DNA from: Meconema thalassinum | Lineage: Eukaryota; Arthropoda; Insecta; Orthoptera; Tettigoniidae | Reading direction: 5' to 3' | NCBI GenBank assembly: GCA_946902985.2 | Contig: OX336393.1 | Location: forward strand, 46,701,131-46,765,130 | DNA length: 64,000 nucleotides | Part shown: positions 20,137 through 31,156 of the stretch, one piece after another | Layout: each line of letters begins with the position of its first letter | How positions within the stretch are numbered: the first letter of the stretch is position 1 | Made by a program: the position numbers and the translations under genes | The notes under the pieces: generated by a model | What the model was told of the DNA's origin: nothing | Databases searched by the model: none | Seen by the model: only the letters and a program-made list of their open reading frames with translations

Positions 20137-21528
20137 TTAACACCTTGATTCTGTGTTATTCTGACGTTTATTCCTTCTTTCTTCACTTGTGCTGGCTCGA
20201 TTGACATCTCTCACTGTCTCTTCGAGTGGTGCACTAGGCTGTCTATCCTCTTGTCTTGACCTTTCATGTCCACGATTTTCCCTTCTGTCGTTAGGATCGT
20301 TTCTTCGGCCTTCCTGTCGGTCGTTTCCATTAAACTGTTGACCTTGGTTCCAGTTATTCCTTCCCCGATATCTGTTATTATACCGATTCCTGTCCTGATA
20401 CCTGGAATTTTGGTTATAATTCCTATACCGGCTATCTCTCGCTTCTTGATCGTATGGCCTTTCATATGGTCCTCTATATCGATCATTTCCTCTTGCGTTA
20501 CGGATGTTTCCTCGATTCCCATCGTTCCGTCGGTTTTCCCAGGAATCCCTTCTGTCCGTTTGAGCTGCATTGTCCACGACTACCGCATTTACTTCTTGCG
20601 TGTTTCTGTTGTCGTTCCTATTACTTCTCGGTGTAACCTGTGCGCTCGTATAATCCAACCGCCGCAATATGTCATCATAATGTTCCAGCGTATTGGCTCC
20701 TGATGCTATCAGAGATCGCTGTACCTCTATCGGTAACTGTCGCGCTATAGCTTGCAAAAGCTTTTCTTCTGGCAATGGAGGAATAAGGAACTGTAATTTA
20801 GCCAGCTGTGACGTGAAGTAGTTGGCGTAATGCGTCGGATGTGACGTAGAATAGCGTTTAGAGTACATCTCCGCTCTTACGTTGAGTTGATCCTCGGCAC
20901 TCCAGAATCTCCTCAAGAAAGCCATGGCAAATTGCTCCATGTTCGCAAAGTTGCTTCTGAACGCTCTAAACCACGTAAGTGCAGATCCATCTAAGGCGCG
21001 TTCTACTATCCTTAGCTCTCTTTCTTTGGCTACCCTGTGTTCCGCCATGTAGTCTCGAATATCTCGCAGAAATTCTACTGGTGTAACACCCGTATTTCCC
21101 GAAAATTTTCTCGGTTTGTCATCTAGGTTCCTTATAATTGTGACTGGACCTGAGTATCGTTCACTTGGACCTAACGTACTCCTACTCGAACTTGGATTCT
21201 CCTGAGGGGTTGAACTGACCCTTTCGAATGTCACATTCGGTTGCATTTGACGGTCTTCTACCATGCTCGTGTCTTGATTCGTCATACTGCGGTCTATCGC
21301 TGTTTGATTCATCAATGTTTCCCCTGATGTTACATTATGACTGGTAAAACTGTTAACTATGGATTCTAGTTTAGTCACCCTGTCTTCTGCTAATCTCTTG
21401 ACCTGAGTCTTCAGCTCATCTAACGATGTAACATCCTGCGTCTTGTTACTTTCGTCTAGATCGTTCCTTAACTTGTCAATCTTTCCTTCGCACGGTTCTT
21501 CACTAACGCGACTTGTTCTTTCAACAGA
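20137..21528 (-). CDS. gag: Retrotransposon Gag-like protein, internal copy 1
   Basis: The open frame runs from just after a stop at 21531-21529 to a stop ending at 20137. It has no ATG until 21312; a GTG at 21378 is a possible but unusual start. It overlaps the end of the coiled-coil frame by about 60 bases in the -1 frame, so it could be made by -1 frameshifting or by internal initiation. Counting from the GTG, about residues 85-245 look like a retrotransposon capsid domain (FSGNTGVTPVEFLRDIRDYM, ALTWFRAF, FLRRFW, ARQLPIEVQRSLI). The C-terminal 150 residues are rich in Arg, Asn, Gly and Tyr (RYRGRNNWNQGQQ) and lack a CCHC zinc knuckle; a basic tail may replace it in nucleic acid binding. 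No enzyme domain follows. Presumed role: particle formation around element RNA. Confidence 0.8.
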   Translation of the reverse strand, partial: SVERTSRVSEEPCEGKIDKLRNDLDESNKTQDVTSLDELKTQVKRLAEDRVTKLESIVNSFTSHNVTSGETLMNQTAIDRSMTNQDTSMVEDRQMQPNVTFERVSSTPQENPSSSRSTLGPSERYSGPVTIIRNLDDKPRKFSGNTGVTPVEFLRDIRDYMAEHRVAKERELRIVERALDGSALTWFRAFRSNFANMEQFAMAFLRRFWSAEDQLNVRAEMYSKRYSTSHPTHYANYFTSQLAKLQFLIPPLPEEKLLQAIARQLPIEVQRSLIASGANTLEHYDDILRRLDYTSAQVTPRSNRNDNRNTQEVNAVVVDNAAQTDRRDSWENRRNDGNRGNIRNARGNDRYRGPYERPYDQEARDSRYRNYNQNSRYQDRNRYNNRYRGRNNWNQGQQFNGNDRQEGRRNDPNDRRENRGHERSRQEDRQPSAPLEETVRDVNRASTSEERRNKRQNNTESRC

Positions 21529-22550
21529 TCAACATCTGTTCTAAATAGTGTTGAATCTAATTTCATCGCTTCCTTGCTTTCCGTAAACCTAACTTCTAAG
21601 TTTGCCATACCTGCGATTAATTTTTCATCTAACCCGTCACGTTTCTCTTTTGCTTCGGCATCGACCTCATTATATCGTTCTTCAACAATTGCTCCGACTC
21701 TATTTTTAAATAAAGTTAAGTTTTCGTTAACCTTTTGCTCTATATCGTCGTCTATCTTCCTAATATCCTTCTGCAATTGATTTTCTAACGACTTTATATT
21801 AGAATTGACCTCTCCCAAGACTTCATCTTTAATGGTCCCAATTACTGTCTTCAAATCTTTTATTTCGTTACCTAGATTTGTTTCTAGACCCTTAATCTTA
21901 GTCTCGAAAGATACTTCGGTAGACCAATCTTGAATTTTTCCTACATCTGCCACTAAACCATCGATGTCGAATCTCAACTTCGATACATCTGACTTAATGT
22001 CTTTCTGTATGGTCATAACGTCTGTTCTTAAAATAAAAATATTTTCTTCTCCTCTACTTTCTAACTCAATAATATTTTTCCTTAATATCTGAACATTTTC
22101 CTCTGCTTTCATGTTTACTGCAATTATGTCTAATTGTAAAGTTTTCAACATCTCATTGTTCTTCAAAGTTAAACTATTCTCTAATCTGGTTAACTTATTT
22201 TCTAATTCAGTATTAGTTTCTTCACTACGAGACTGTAATTTCTCTTCCAATGATTTGAAATTGTCTTCACTATTTGACTGTAGCCTAGTCTCTAATAACA
22301 TCAACTCATCTTTGCTATTTGACTGTAATAGTTTTAAATTAGTTTCGTTACTAATCTGTAATGATTTTAAATTCTCTTCAGTACTAGTTTGCAATGCTTG
22401 TACATTCTCTTTACATTTAGCTTCTAATCTAGCTTCTGAATTATTAATTTGTTCTTTAACTTCAGTTTCCATCTTAGAAATAGTTTCTGCAATTCCAGAC
22501 ATACCCGTCTGCAACTCTCCTAACACCTTCGTTAAATCCTCTGGCAACAT
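21468..22550 (-). CDS. Coiled-coil protein ORF, copy 1 (360 aa)
   Basis: It starts at an ATG close behind the 5' LTR (22857) and ends in TAA. The whole length is a heptad-rich, acidic and lysine-rich coiled coil with recurring blocks such as LKSLQISNETNLKLLQSN and LESRGEENIFILRTDV. There is no enzyme motif and no membrane segment. In Gypsy-type elements of insects an N-terminal coiled coil often precedes the capsid domain, so this may be the N-terminal part of Gag, separated from the capsid frame by a -1 shift at its end. The identical second copy is at 31485-32567. Whether the shift is programmed or a fixed mutation of the source element cannot be told here, because both copies descend from one duplication. 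Confidence 0.75.
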   Translation of the reverse strand: MLPEDLTKVLGELQTGMSGIAETISKMETEVKEQINNSEARLEAKCKENVQALQTSTEENLKSLQISNETNLKLLQSNSKDELMLLETRLQSNSEDNFKSLEEKLQSRSEETNTELENKLTRLENSLTLKNNEMLKTLQLDIIAVNMKAEENVQILRKNIIELESRGEENIFILRTDVMTIQKDIKSDVSKLRFDIDGLVADVGKIQDWSTEVSFETKIKGLETNLGNEIKDLKTVIGTIKDEVLGEVNSNIKSLENQLQKDIRKIDDDIEQKVNENLTLFKNRVGAIVEERYNEVDAEAKEKRDGLDEKLIAGMANLEVRFTESKEAMKLDSTLFRTDVDLLKEQVALVKNRAKERLTS

Positions 22551-22856
22551 AATTATATTTCAATATAGAATTATATAGAGACGTTAGACAACAACACATC
22601 ACAATGTCTCAATTCCTGCATTCACTTGGGTATAGGGAAAAATATCTTATAACTAACATGATATTACTAATACGATTAACATGAACACTGGATTGGGCAC
22701 ACAAGTACATTGTCTGACTAAGTATAATAAATTTTGTAACACACTTAAATGAACTTGAGATCAATCTCTCAGTAATCTAAATCTGATGTGATTCCATAGA
22801 ATTAACAAAATCGAAAAGCCCCACTAGTTGGATAAAGCCAATTCTCCCTCTCTCTC
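22551..22856 (-). other. 5' leader of the internal region, copy 1
   Basis: This lies between the 5' LTR and the coiled-coil ATG. Directly behind the LTR the minus strand reads GAGAGAGAGGGAGAATTGGC, not a usual tRNA primer-binding site. The nearest TGG-starting candidates begin about 16 and 33 bases in. It may also hold the packaging signal. The identical copy is 32568-32873. Confidence 0.5.
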
Positions 22857-25800
22857 TGTGCCCGTTCGTCCTGGGGATGCGATGACCCATCTGCTATAAC
22901 ATCACATCCCTGGAGTTCCAGGACAGAGCGGAGTTAAATGAACCTCTAGTCAAATAAGGAATGTGTCGGAAATTCAGCTGAGTTCTTGAAAAAGCAGTGG
23001 GTTTCACGAGACAAAGTATCTCTAGGGTCGTTACGGGCTTAAGTTAATAAAAATAATTCAAATATAAATGGGCGCCATCAACTGAATTCCTAGCAAAACC
23101 ACTTCCTTTCCGGATAAGCCTTACTCAAGACAAGGAAAGAAAAAGGAACATCACACCATCATCAGATCACAACTAAGATAAAAACAAATTTATTTTACTT
23201 TGATAGTCAGACAGACACTTTAAATATAAATCCTACCTAAGAGTATGGTCGAATGCAAAGTTAAATTGTCATTGTCCAAAAATCGAACCATCTCCTTTCT
23301 AATGCAAAATTATTTCAATCCACATAACAAGAAAATGTATAAAGTTCTCTTGGGTTCTCAGGATCACTGTATCACTATGTCTTTCGTCACTGACATTTGT
23401 GAAACCTGAGACCTAATTCTCTTTAATTTAACATCAATGTGGATTTAATTAAGTTACTAATCTGCCTAAACATACACATATAATAATCACTCATGTTAAA
23501 TATCACATAAATTATGGTTTGCATGGTATAATTTGAACGTAGAACATGTTAATCAAATGTTCCTAAACATTGACTAATTAATTTACATTATTTACATCGT
23601 CATTAATCTCTTATCTGTGAATTACAGAAAATTCAAATTCTCATTGGTCATCCTCATCATTATTATCAAAATTAAATATTTCTCACATTAATTCTCACTT
23701 CAAAATTCCAAATATTCCTGTCAGAATCGTTAATTCATCACCATTACATCATTTAAATTCACATTTCAAGTTGCAATTCCTTCGAATTATCTCTCAATTA
23801 AATTTATTTAATTGCATATAAATTCATTAATCATCAGCTTCTTTAATTAATCATCACCTTCTAATTCAGTTATTCATCATCATTACAATCGTCTAATAAT
23901 TCATTTCAATCAGTTTAATCAATTCAATCTTTAATTCATCCACTTATTTAATTCATCGATTTATTTCAAAATTTAATTTATCAACTTATTTAAATTTCAA
24001 TCATCTGGTTATTTAGATTATTATTTCATCTAGTCATTCTGATTTTTATTTCATTAGGTCAGATCGTTAATATGCTTAAATCTCAGATTATTATTTCATT
24101 AATTATTATTTTCAGAAAATCTTGTATTATCAACTTCATTTACTTGTTTAATTTCCTAACAAATTGTTTAATAAGGTTTATAGAACGTTGTCTTACAGTT
24201 TTATTACTTCCAAGTTATATCTCGTATTTAATTATCATGCCAAAAATATTATTGTCTCCCCGACATCACGTTGGATCTAACTATCCACAACGACATTATA
24301 TTTCTTCAATATTCCAAATATCACATTTGAATATAAGAATTGCTACAAAAACTCCATAAATATTCAGCACATACAGCATGAATCTCAACAAATACGCTAG
24401 ACTGGGTATGACGACCTCATGTCCGCTTCAAAATACATTATCAACGTTGCAACTATCAAATGGCAAATTCCACAAAATGCCTATCACAAACTTCATTTAA
24501 CCACGTTGCATGATCTACAAAAATATATAAATGGCTTCAAATTATTAACGCACATAATCTCCAATGACTGTAATTACTCTGATCACTTCTAGACAACTTC
24601 TTAAACAATTGGAAAAATATTACTTCAGTAATTTAATATTTGCTTTCAAATAGCATAAATTCTCTTTCACAAGTTTCATAATTCACATCGTAGAAAAACA
24701 CCAATGTGCTATAATCTCTCACATCAAAATCTGCAATACTGATCTGCCTTAAAATAATTATGACCATTAATGATTAATCTTACAAGATTAAATTACTTTA
24801 AATCCTTCTCAAAGGTATCAAACACAATTATAAAAATCATCAAAGCATCAGCTGTAATAGCTGTTAAACTGAAATTACTTTCAAAAGAGCATAGCAACAA
24901 AATATTGGATTGGCAAACAAGAATTACTAAATGCAATCCTGTTGACATTTATCGTTACTTTATTTAACAAAATCTCGACTGATATGTGACTAGTAGTTCC
25001 TTGTTTAATTCACTTACATCTCGTGTACATTCGGATGATAAAATGAGTCCCTCAATGGCGAGTAAGATGTGTAACCACCGTGCAATCGTATAAATACGAA
25101 GGACCTCGCCCCGTCGACTTGGATGATAGTTCCCTGAACGGTGGGTAAGATGAGTAGCCACCATACAATCGTATAAATACGAAGGACCCCACCTCGTAGG
25201 CTATATGAGTGAATGTACTAGAAAGGAATCAACAAGTTTCTAGTTGTCATATAAAAGCGACGTTCATTCACTAAAGTGAATAACTTCTTAATATCTCCAA
25301 ACAATCCAATGGAAAAAAAATCCCTACTGATGAATAATACACACTCGCTAGTATGCAATGAACTGACGAAGTAGTTTCTGATAATCAATTGCAGATCACG
25401 AGTTCGAAATACTCGTTACACAAAAAAAAACTATCCATGAAAAATATCCTAGCTGGAAAAATGTCTATAAGACCAAACATCTTCTTAATAAAGCCAAACA
25501 ACGGTGAGAATTTCGATTAATGATGCCTGCCATATCATATGGTCACTCCATATTCTAGCAAATTCGAAGTATATAAATTCAAACCATGTCTTAATAATCA
25601 AATCACTCCTATTAGAAAAATATACATGTGTGCCCAGTATTCATGAAAATAATCGTATCAGGTAGATAGAACTCTTACAATACCTTTCATTATCAGTTGT
25701 AATATAATTTCCAAGATCGTCGATTTTCCCTACCTAAAGATTTCTCTTAAGATCGGCGTGAATATCATTTCATCCATGAAATGACGATTTCCTTCGAAAT

Positions 25801-26958
25801 CCCAAGCGAATCAGCTGTTGGACTCCTCTCGTCAGGAACCGAATCCATCGCTCTGTGGTGCCATCTTGTCTCTATTCACGTTTACTCGATCATGTTGAAC
25901 CTCGGATTACCCATAGCGGATATCGTCCAACTCCTTCTCGAAAAGTTCATGGAAACAGCGGACCCCCTACTCTTCTTCTAATATGCGCCACTGTTCCGAT
26001 AAATGTTCAGTTTGAGAATTGTAAGTCCACTCTCAACTTACTGCAAAGTTCGACTTGAGTAAAATAAAAATTTTACTAGATAGTGTTCAAGATTACGATA
26101 CACCCTGTATCTGTCTGTAATATGTAATCCATGAAAATGGCATAAGATAAAGATCTTATAAATGCACGCTGTAATGTTCATCAGAGCCTATGCTAAACAT
26201 TCAGTTTACTTGGAATAGTAAAAAGTCGCTTTGAATGTATTATATAACAGCATGGTTATAAGGTTATTTGTGAAAGCCTGTGTTCGAACAACGTCGAAAT
26301 GAAGCTTGAAATAAAGTCTTCATATGCGATCAGTGTGGTTTTTAAATACCCCGGCTATCTACAATTGTCTTCTCGGCTAGGTCGCCTGTATCAACGACCC
26401 GCTCGGCCTCTGTTGCTCGGTGATGCGAGAAATGTCGCCTACACTCGCCGTGACGGTTTACGTGTGTTGCGTGACCTTCAATGCCCGTCTCGCTGTGCTA
26501 TAGAGATGCTCTCTACTGCTCCTCTCATTGAGCCCAACTGAACTGCTTAGCGCTGTGTCTCAGCTTATGAGCTCCGTGCGGCACGTGGCTAATTCTCCCC
26601 ACCACGGTGCTTCCACGTCACGAAGATAGTCTCGAACCCGAATCCTCTCGGCTGTTCTGTTATACAATAACTTATTTCCATAAAATTATTTCCACATATA
26701 ATGCATGTCATATATACTCTTCTAAGTTGTTTTAACTTATTATAATCCCATATATGTTTCAATAAAGCTTCACATCTTTATTCATAATTCTATCTTCTCA
26801 CAGATTTCAATGCCTCCTTGATTCTTGACCTCCTACGTCATCTTGGCTTTCTTCTTGACGCGATCGATGCGCTATCTTATCAGCTTGCCTTCCAAAACCT
26901 CAACTATAGCTTAATGTCAGCTGGCGTAGCCGATAGCCTAAAATAGGTATCGGGTACA
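22857..26958 (-). repeat. Long terminal repeat LTR2 (4102 bp)
   Basis: This is the middle LTR, shared by both units. Its left part carries the LTR3 bases (for example C at 23653 and a 9-A run near 25423) and its right part the LTR1 bases (at the sites matching 36463 and 36523). Three changes are private to it: 24880, 24890 and 25747. This mosaic is the basis for the unequal-crossover interpretation. Confidence 0.9.
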
Positions 26959-27114
26959 TCTCTCCCGTACATCTCCTTTTTTTTTATCAGGATTGAGAAA
27001 AAAAAATACACTCTCAGGCATTCAATATATTATACATGTACACGATAGCTCTACAATTTCCTTTACTCAGCATGATGGTATTTTCTGACTCTCTAAAATG
27101 ATGACTTCCAATGA

Positions 27115-28635
27115 TTAACACCTTGATTCTGTGTTATTCTGACGTTTATTCCTTCTTTCTTCACTTGTGCTGGCTCGATTGACATCTCTCACTGTCTCTT
27201 CGAGTGGTGCACTAGGCTGTCTATCCTCTTGTCTTGACCTTTCATGTCCACGATTTTCCCTTCTGTCGTTAGGATCGTTTCTTCGGCCTTCCTGTCGGTC
27301 GTTTCCATTAAACTGTTGACCTTGGTTCCAGTTATTCCTTCCCCGATATCTGTTATTATACCGATTCCTGTCCTGATACCTGGAATTTTGGTTATAATTC
27401 CTATACCGGCTATCTCTCGCTTCTTGATCGTATGGCCTTTCATATGGTCCTCTATATCGATCATTTCCTCTTGCGTTACGGATGTTTCCTCGATTCCCAT
27501 CGTTCCGTCGGTTTTCCCAGGAATCCCTTCTGTCCGTTTGAGCTGCATTGTCCACGACTACCGCATTTACTTCTTGCGTGTTTCTGTTGTCGTTCCTATT
27601 ACTTCTCGGTGTAACCTGTGCGCTCGTATAATCCAACCGCCGCAATATGTCATCATAATGTTCCAGCGTATTGGCTCCTGATGCTATCAGAGATCGCTGT
27701 ACCTCTATCGGTAACTGTCGCGCTATAGCTTGCAAAAGCTTTTCTTCTGGCAATGGAGGAATAAGGAACTGTAATTTAGCCAGCTGTGACGTGAAGTAGT
27801 TGGCGTAATGCGTCGGATGTGACGTAGAATAGCGTTTAGAGTACATCTCCGCTCTTACGTTGAGTTGATCCTCGGCACTCCAGAATCTCCTCAAGAAAGC
27901 CATGGCAAATTGCTCCATGTTCGCAAAGTTGCTTCTGAACGCTCTAAACCACGTAAGTGCAGATCCATCTAAGGCGCGTTCTACTATCCTTAGCTCTCTT
28001 TCTTTGGCTACCCTGTGTTCCGCCATGTAGTCTCGAATATCTCGCAGAAATTCTACTGGTGTAACACCCGTATTTCCCGAAAATTTTCTCGGTTTGTCAT
28101 CTAGGTTCCTTATAATTGTGACTGGACCTGAGTATCGTTCACTTGGACCTAACGTACTCCTACTCGAACTTGGATTCTCCTGAGGGGTTGAACTGACCCT
28201 TTCGAATGTCACATTCGGTTGCATTTGACGGTCTTCTACCATGCTCGTGTCTTGATTCGTCATACTGCGGTCTATCGCTGTTTGATTCATCAATGTTTCC
28301 CCTGATGTTACATTATGACTGGTAAAACTGTTAACTATGGATTCTAGTTTAGTCACCCTGTCTTCTGCTAATCTCTTGACCTGAGTCTTCAGCTCATCTA
28401 ACGATGTAACATCCTGCGTCTTGTTACTTTCGTCTAGATCAGGGGTCTCCAAACTTTCCAGCCTTAGGGCCATACTGATTACTCCAGTAAGTTCCGAGGG
28501 CCAAAACCATATTATCATTGTTGCCGGTGGTAAAAAGTGAAATAGTCCACTGATGAAAAAAAAGTCCGAAAAAGTACGCAACGTTGAAAAAAGGCTGCAA
28601 ATCGGACTAAAGTCCGCAAAACGGCAACACTGCAT
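27115..28635 (-). CDS. gag: Gag-like protein, copy 2, with hAT-derived N-terminus (506 aa)
   Basis: From the junction at 28439 down to 27115 this is the same Gag frame as copy 1. Upstream of the junction the frame continues by chance through 196 bases of the inserted hAT's left end to an ATG at 28635, adding 66 residues that belong to no Gag. Capsid-like and Arg/Asn/Gly-rich tail regions are unchanged. The insertion separates this copy from its coiled-coil frame, so it can no longer be made by frameshifting from there. Whether the new start is used is unknown. Confidence 0.7.
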   Translation of the reverse strand: MQCCRFADFSPICSLFSTLRTFSDFFFISGLFHFLPPATMIIWFWPSELTGVISMALRLESLETPDLDESNKTQDVTSLDELKTQVKRLAEDRVTKLESIVNSFTSHNVTSGETLMNQTAIDRSMTNQDTSMVEDRQMQPNVTFERVSSTPQENPSSSRSTLGPSERYSGPVTIIRNLDDKPRKFSGNTGVTPVEFLRDIRDYMAEHRVAKERELRIVERALDGSALTWFRAFRSNFANMEQFAMAFLRRFWSAEDQLNVRAEMYSKRYSTSHPTHYANYFTSQLAKLQFLIPPLPEEKLLQAIARQLPIEVQRSLIASGANTLEHYDDILRRLDYTSAQVTPRSNRNDNRNTQEVNAVVVDNAAQTDRRDSWENRRNDGNRGNIRNARGNDRYRGPYERPYDQEARDSRYRNYNQNSRYQDRNRYNNRYRGRNNWNQGQQFNGNDRQEGRRNDPNDRRENRGHERSRQEDRQPSAPLEETVRDVNRASTSEERRNKRQNNTESRC

Positions 28636-28650
28636 ATTATTAATTTTCCT

Positions 28651-28983
28651 ACCGACAGCATTGGCTCAGCTGGCTAAAGCGCAGCATTAGGTCATGGGGC
28701 CAAGCTCTCTGCTGACTCGGTAGACGCGTGGGTTCGAGCCCCACCGTCGGCCGTCCTTGAAATGGTTTTCCGTGGTTTCCCATTTTCAACACCAGGCAAA
28801 TGCTGGGACGGTACCTTCTGATAGGCCACGGCCGATTCCTTCCACATCCTTGCCCTGTTTCATTCATCCTCACCCATTCCATCTCTCATCCCGACGCGCA
28901 GGTCGCCCACGGGCGTCGAATAGAAAGACCTGCACTCGGCCTCTCAGGAGACCACACAAAAAAAAAAAAAAAAAAAATAATAA
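28651..28983 (+). mobile_element. tRNA-derived SINE inside the hAT (333 bp)
   Basis: The head has GGCTCAGCTGGCTAAAGC (A box region) and GGGTTCGAGCCCC (B box). It is followed by the core GGTTTTCCGTGGTTTCCCA and CCAGGCAAATGCTGGG found in other SINEs of the window, and a tail of about 19 A with AATAAT. A 10-bp duplication TAATTTTCCT is at 28641-28650 and 28984-28993. Confidence 0.88.
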
Positions 28984-29358
28984 TAATTTTCCTGTCACTA
29001 TCTGTAATTTCTAGATTAGTCGTAGAGTACGAGTCATGAGGAGTAACGTGACACGACATCTGGTGGACACAAGCGGAAATAGGTAGTACCTTATATCGCT
29101 AACAGATGGCGCTAATAGCACGTACAGAGTAATCTCGTTGGTTCGAGAGAGTTCTGGTGTCTTCCACTCACTTCTAGATGGCAGTAATTGGAATATATAA
29201 GAAGGCTAGTTGCGCAACCACAAGTCAGTTCCTATGACACTGTTGTGAAATAAAATAGTGCGTACCTCCTTAAAACGTGTTTGTGCGTGTTTAAGTTTAA
29301 GACATCTTTGTAACAGTATTTTGATTTGAATTGTTGCTTTTGTGTGTGATTTAGTAGT

Positions 29359-31156
29359 ATGGAAAAGAAGCGAAAAATTGTTAGTGAATGCAGAAAATTC
29401 AAAGATGAGTGGAACATTCAGTATTTCGTAATTGAGTCCAGTAACAAGGCGCTATGTTTGATTTGCAATGAAAGCATAGCCGTTCTCAAGGAATATAACA
29501 TTAAACGTCATTATGAAACAAAACATTTTCAAAATTACTCAAAATATACAGGAAGTTTGCGGACAGAAAAATTCGAAGCTATGAAGCGCGGATTGAAATC
29601 GCAGCAATCATCATTTACAAAACTCAAAACCGAACAAGAGGCTGCAACTCGTGCCAGCTTTCGTGTGGCTCTTGAAATTGCAAAACGTGGAAAACCATTC
29701 ACCGATTGAGAAATGATCAAAGAATGCATAATTGCAGCAGCCGAAGAAATGTGCCCTGAAAAGGTACATTTATTAAAAACTGTCATTATGTCAGCAAACA
29801 CTGTGGCTCGAAGGGTAGAAAACATCGCTGAAAATATATCCTCTCAACTGTTCGACAAAAATGGAGATGTTGAGTGGTTTTCTTTGGCCTTGGATGAGTC
29901 AACGGATGTGTCAGATACTGCTCAGGTGTTGATTTATATTCGAGGAGTAGATAAAAGCTATGAAGTGCATGAAGAACTTCTTGATATGTATAGTATTCAT
30001 GGCACAACTACTGGTACAGATATTTTTAAAGGAGTTGAAATGGCCATTAATCAAAAGAACCTTCGATGGAAAAACTTGAAATGTATTACAACTGATGGAG
30101 GCAAAAACATGAGTGGGAAAGATAAAGGAGTGGTCGCTCGTGTGTCAAAGGCTGTAGAAAATGACGGTGGTTCAAAACCATTAGTCTTACATTGTATCAT
30201 TCATCAACAGTCTTTGTGCGGAAAATGTTTGGATATGTCTGAAGTTCTGAAACCAGGCATATCAACTGTTAATTTTATGAGATCGTTTGGGCTGAATCCC
30301 CGACAATTCCGACAATTTATTGAAGAGATTGGAGAAAATGACTTACCTTATCATACTGCCGTACGTTGGCTTAGTTGTGGGAAAGTCCTTGAGCGCTTTT
30401 TTGAACTTCGAGCAGTGATCGAAATTTTTTTTGTATGAAAAGCATCGCCCTCTTACTGAATTACAAAACAACGCATGGCTGTGGAAGTTAGCATTCTATG
30501 TTGATTTGACAAAACATGTGAACGAACTGAATTTGAGATTGCAAGGAGAAAACCAGCATCTTCCTGATTTATACACTAATATCAAATCATTCCGGAAGAA
30601 ATTGATACTGTTTCAATCACAACTACGAAGTAAATGTTTTTCACATTTTAAAACATGTGAAATATTCAGCCACACCACTGAGACAGAGTTTCCTATCGAT
30701 TTTGCAATCGAAACTTTGAGTGCTTTGAAAATAAATTTTGATACTCGTTTCTCGGACTTCGATGCCTTTGCGAATCAAATTAAGATTTTTCAGGATCCTT
30801 TTGATACTGACATTGAAACCCTTGCCCCGGAACTTCAAATGGAAATGATTGAACTACAGTGCAGTGATATAATTAAGAACAAATATCAAAACTCATCTTT
30901 GTTGGAATTTTATAAGAGTCTTCCACTGACACAATTTGATAATTTGCATAAATTTGCTCGTGGGCTGTTTTCTGTTTTTGGTACTACTTATTTGTGAGAG
31001 AAGACCTTCTCCAGAATGAAGTACACAAAAAATGTTTACAGATCTAAATTAACTGATGAGCATCTTAAATCTCTTTTAATAATTGGTACAAGTAAAATTA
31101 GTCCACAACTACAAACTATTGTCAGTGGAAAATCTCAATTACATAAATGTCATTAG
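29359..31156 (+). pseudogene. hAT transposase pseudogene (ZBED/GTF2IRD2-like)
   Basis: The translation starts with a BED-type zinc finger (CLIC...KRHYETKH, C-x2-C...H-x4-H, about residues 34-58). It continues into a hAT catalytic region (LALDESTDVSD, CITTDGGKNMSGKDKG, LHCIIHQQSLCGK) and ends with the hAT dimerisation segment (TFSRMKYTKNVYRSKLTDEH). Three lesions break it: an in-frame TGA at 29707-29709, a frameshift at a run of eight T near 30425-30432, and a TGA at 30995-30997. In an intact relative this protein cuts and pastes the element. This copy cannot make an intact protein and needs transposase in trans. Confidence 0.88.

Noticed and set aside
20266..20703. 145-codon open frame opposite the Gag tail, repeated at 27244-27681
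   Set aside because: It is the antisense of the Arg/Asn-rich Gag tail; the composition (Ile/Ser/Val-rich) follows from the codons on the other strand.
22111..22578. 155-codon open frame opposite the coiled coil, repeated at 32128-32595
   Set aside because: It is the antisense of the heptad-rich coding sequence, without its own domain.
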